Below, in pieces: positions 61,589 to 64,000 of a stretch of DNA of 64,000 bases (position 1 is its first letter; each line of letters begins with the position of its first letter). This stretch comes from Cytophagales bacterium (GTDB taxonomy: Bacteria > Bacteroidota > Bacteroidia > Cytophagales > Cyclobacteriaceae). The notes beneath the pieces are model-generated. The model was not told the origin of the DNA and ran no database searches. It saw only the letters and a list, made by a program, of their open reading frames with translations. The DNA is taken from NCBI GenBank assembly GCA_017303805.1, contig JAFLBQ010000002.1, positions 1 to 64,000 of the forward strand, written 5' to 3'. The translations under genes and the position numbers were made by a program.

Positions 61589-61716
61589 CCTGCAAAGTTA
61601 AAAGGCTTATCAAAAAATAAATAAGACCGCACGGTTGTATTTCATTTTACCACTAGTACAAATTTTAATTTCCGGTTCACCTGCTTTTCCTAATTTTAAC
61701 TTGTAACATTTTGTCT

Positions 61717-64000
61717 ATGAAAAAACTTGTACTGCTTCTGTTAATTGCACCTGCTGCGTGGGCACAACCCATAGCTCCACTTACCGTTGAAAAAATTATG
61801 CGCGACCCGCGGTGGATAGGTGTAGCGCCCTCCAATCTTAACTGGTCGCACGACAGCAAGCAACTGTTCTTTTCGTGGAATCCGGATAACAATGCGGGCG
61901 ACTCGTTGTACAGCATTACCCTTACCAACCGCACGCCTCAAAAAGTGGCCGCGGCTACCCGCAGGGCACTACCCGCTTTTAACGGAGTTTACAATAAAGC
62001 ATTCAGCAAAAAAGTATTCGAAAAAAATGGCGATGTGATGCTGCTGGATATTGCTACCAGCAAGGTTACACAGATAACTGCTACCACCGATCGCGAATCC
62101 GTAGCGGGTTTCTCGCAAGACGAGCGCAAAATTATTTTTATTGCTAACAGCAATTTATACAGTTGGGAAATTGCCACCGGAACCTTTGCACAGCTAACTG
62201 ATTTTAAGCGCGGTGCTAAACGGCCCGAGCCCAAAGCATCGGAACAAGAAAAATGGCTAAAGGCCGATCAGCTCGCCTACTTTGAAGTTTTGAAACAACG
62301 CAGCACCAACCGCGAGGCAGCAGAAAAGATGCGCAAAGCCGACCAACCTAAACGCCCTAAAGAAATTTACCTCGATGATAAAAACATCAGCATGTTGCAA
62401 TTGAGCCCCGATGGAAATTTTGTTACCTACCAACTGGTAAAAAGCAGCAGCGCCAAAAACACCATTGTTCCCAACTACGTAACCGAATCGGGGTTTACCG
62501 AAGATATTCCAGCGCGCTCAAAAGTGGGAGGCTTGCAAGGTAGCTTCGAACTGTTTGTTTACGACCTTACCCGCGATACGGTGCTGCAGGTTAAAACCGA
62601 TGAACTTCCTGGTATTTCAGATAACCCGGAGTTCAAAAAAGATTATCCTGTAAAAGAAACCAAAGACAGCAAGGATAAAAAACCAACCCCGCGCACTGTT
62701 ACGTTCAGCAGCCTGGTATGGTCTGCCGATGGTAAAAACAATGCGCTTTCCATCCGCGCGCAAGACAACAAAGATCGTTGGATTGCAACACTTGATGTAA
62801 CTACTGCCAGGTTAAAAGTAATAGACCGGCAGCATGACGATGCGTGGATTGGCGGCCCCGGTACGGGTGGTGGTTTTTTTGGGAATGCAACCATGGGTTG
62901 GTTAGGCGATAACAAAAGTCTTTGGTTCCAATCGGAAGAAAGCGGCTACTCGCATTTGTATGTAGCCGATGTAACCACCGGCAAAAAGCAGGCGCTAACA
63001 ACCGGCACCTACGAGGTACAGTCGGTAACGCTTTCGCGCGATAAAAAATTCTTCTACTTAATTACCAACGAAGTGCACCCGGGTGAAAAACATTTTTATA
63101 AGCTTGCCGTAACCGGAGGCAAAGCCGAAAAGTTTACCGCCTTACCAGGCGCACACGAAGTGGAGCTATCGCCCGATGAAAAATGGATTGCCTACCGTTA
63201 TTCGTACAGCAACAAGCCGTGGGAAATTTTTCTGCAGGAAAATAAAGCCGGTGCAAAACCTGTTCAGATTACCAACTCCCTTTCGGCCGAGTTTAAATCG
63301 TATGCCTGGCGCGAACCCACTGTTACTACTTTTAAGGCCCGCGATGGGGCCGATGTGTACACGCGCCTGTACAAACCTGAAAAACCTAATGGCGCAGCTG
63401 TAATTTTTGTACACGGGGCCGGCTATCTGCAAAATGCCCACAAGTGGTGGAGCAGTTATTTCCGCGAATACATGTTTCATAATTTGTTAGCCGAACGCGG
63501 CTATACCGTACTTGATTTAGACTATCGCGCAAGCGCAGGCTATGGCCGCGACTGGCGCACGGGTATTTACCGTTTTATGGGTGGCAAAGATTTAACCGAC
63601 AATGTAGATGGTGCAAAATGGCTGGTTGAAAAACACGGCATTGATCCAAAACGTATTGGTGTGTATGGCGGATCGTACGGTGGCTTTATTACTTTAATGG
63701 GGATGTTTACCACCCCCGATGTATTTGCAGCCGGGGCAGCCTTGCGCCCCGTTACAGATTGGGCACAGTACAACCATGGTTATACTGCAAACATCTTAAA
63801 TACTCCGGCTGCCGATAGCATTGCCTACGCTAAAAGTTCTCCGCTCTACCATGCGGCCGGATTAAAAGGCCATCTGCTTATCTGCCACGGCATGGTAGAT
63901 GTGAATGTGCATTTTCAGGATGCCGTTAAGTTGGTGCAACGCCTGATTGAACTGGGCAAAGATAATTGGGAGTTGGCCGTGTATCCGTTAGAAGACCACG
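61717..64000 (+). CDS. S9 family prolyl oligopeptidase (DPP IV-like), 3' end beyond window
   Basis: From ATG 61717 the frame is open to the window end (761 codons). The signal peptide is KKLVLLLLIAPAAWAQ, followed by a beta-propeller region with WSADGKNNALSIRAQDN. The alpha/beta-hydrolase domain has Ser653 in YGGSYGGF, Asp728 in GMVDVNVHF and His761 (EDH) as the last full codon, completing the triad. Such exported peptidases cleave Xaa-Pro or short peptides. Only the last residues are missing. Confidence 0.93.
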   Translation, partial: MKKLVLLLLIAPAAWAQPIAPLTVEKIMRDPRWIGVAPSNLNWSHDSKQLFFSWNPDNNAGDSLYSITLTNRTPQKVAAATRRALPAFNGVYNKAFSKKVFEKNGDVMLLDIATSKVTQITATTDRESVAGFSQDERKIIFIANSNLYSWEIATGTFAQLTDFKRGAKRPEPKASEQEKWLKADQLAYFEVLKQRSTNREAAEKMRKADQPKRPKEIYLDDKNISMLQLSPDGNFVTYQLVKSSSAKNTIVPNYVTESGFTEDIPARSKVGGLQGSFELFVYDLTRDTVLQVKTDELPGISDNPEFKKDYPVKETKDSKDKKPTPRTVTFSSLVWSADGKNNALSIRAQDNKDRWIATLDVTTARLKVIDRQHDDAWIGGPGTGGGFFGNATMGWLGDNKSLWFQSEESGYSHLYVADVTTGKKQALTTGTYEVQSVTLSRDKKFFYLITNEVHPGEKHFYKLAVTGGKAEKFTALPGAHEVELSPDEKWIAYRYSYSNKPWEIFLQENKAGAKPVQITNSLSAEFKSYAWREPTVTTFKARDGADVYTRLYKPEKPNGAAVIFVHGAGYLQNAHKWWSSYFREYMFHNLLAERGYTVLDLDYRASAGYGRDWRTGIYRFMGGKDLTDNVDGAKWLVEKHGIDPKRIGVYGGSYGGFITLMGMFTTPDVFAAGAALRPVTDWAQYNHGYTANILNTPAADSIAYAKSSPLYHAAGLKGHLLICHGMVDVNVHFQDAVKLVQRLIELGKDNWELAVYPLEDH

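Overview
The window is a chromosomal segment of a gliding-type Bacteroidota bacterium, most like Cytophagales. Supporting evidence: a gldK-gldL-gldM-gldN type IX secretion/gliding operon with a PorP/SprF gene, DUF4270/DUF4271/DUF4286 family genes, SusC-style TonB receptor architecture, and several promoters of the Bacteroidetes form TTG-N19/20-TAnnTTTG. No tRNA, rRNA, CRISPR array or intact insertion sequence was seen.

Layout. 1-147 is a compositionally foreign alcohol dehydrogenase fragment. 229-7722 is housekeeping: zinc peptidase, heptose adenylyltransferase, flippase-like protein, panD/panC, a starch-synthase-like protein, a DUF4270 lipoprotein and glmS. 7761-10342 is a sulfur operon (cystathionine gamma-synthase type enzyme plus two YeeE/YedE proteins) under a textbook SAM-I riboswitch with an intrinsic terminator. 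10379-28277 is an accessory sulfur/thiol/redox region. 28277-37464 holds a sterol desaturase-type hydroxylase, an outer-membrane channel, an Ada-like/AlkB repair pair, ridA, gltX and metabolic genes. 37475-45138 is the gliding/T9SS cluster. 45208-64000 holds hemW, a transglutaminase-like protein, a LytTR two-component pair, uvrA, a caspase-like protein, purine nucleoside phosphorylase, transporters, an MscS channel and a partial S9 peptidase.

The most unusual part is 10379-28277. Two neighbouring minus-strand transcription units (13810 to 10379, and 21960 towards 13810) begin with the same leader. In order it has a palindrome AGTCTA-N9-TAGACT, a promoter TTG-N19-TA(TG/CC)TTTAC, a divergent S-box-like RNA starting almost at the predicted transcription start, a tiny ORF of 35 or 40 codons ending in Cys-x-x-x-Cys-Cys-Cys-stop right after the closing stem of the RNA, a terminator-like hairpin, and then the structural genes. 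Each unit carries one of two paralogous WCPNC thioredoxin-fold proteins. One has an RimK-like ATP-grasp enzyme and an alpha/beta hydrolase. The other has YceI, a membrane dipeptidase, a DsbD-N-like domain, a diheme MauG-type peroxidase and a TonB receptor. Degenerate copies of the palindrome precede a decayed ATP-grasp copy (27843-28192) and a sterol desaturase gene (28277). The two main readings are a cysteine-sensing leader peptide stacked on a SAM-type aptamer, or a Cys-rich ribosomal peptide with its export, maturation and uptake genes. The sequence alone does not decide between them.
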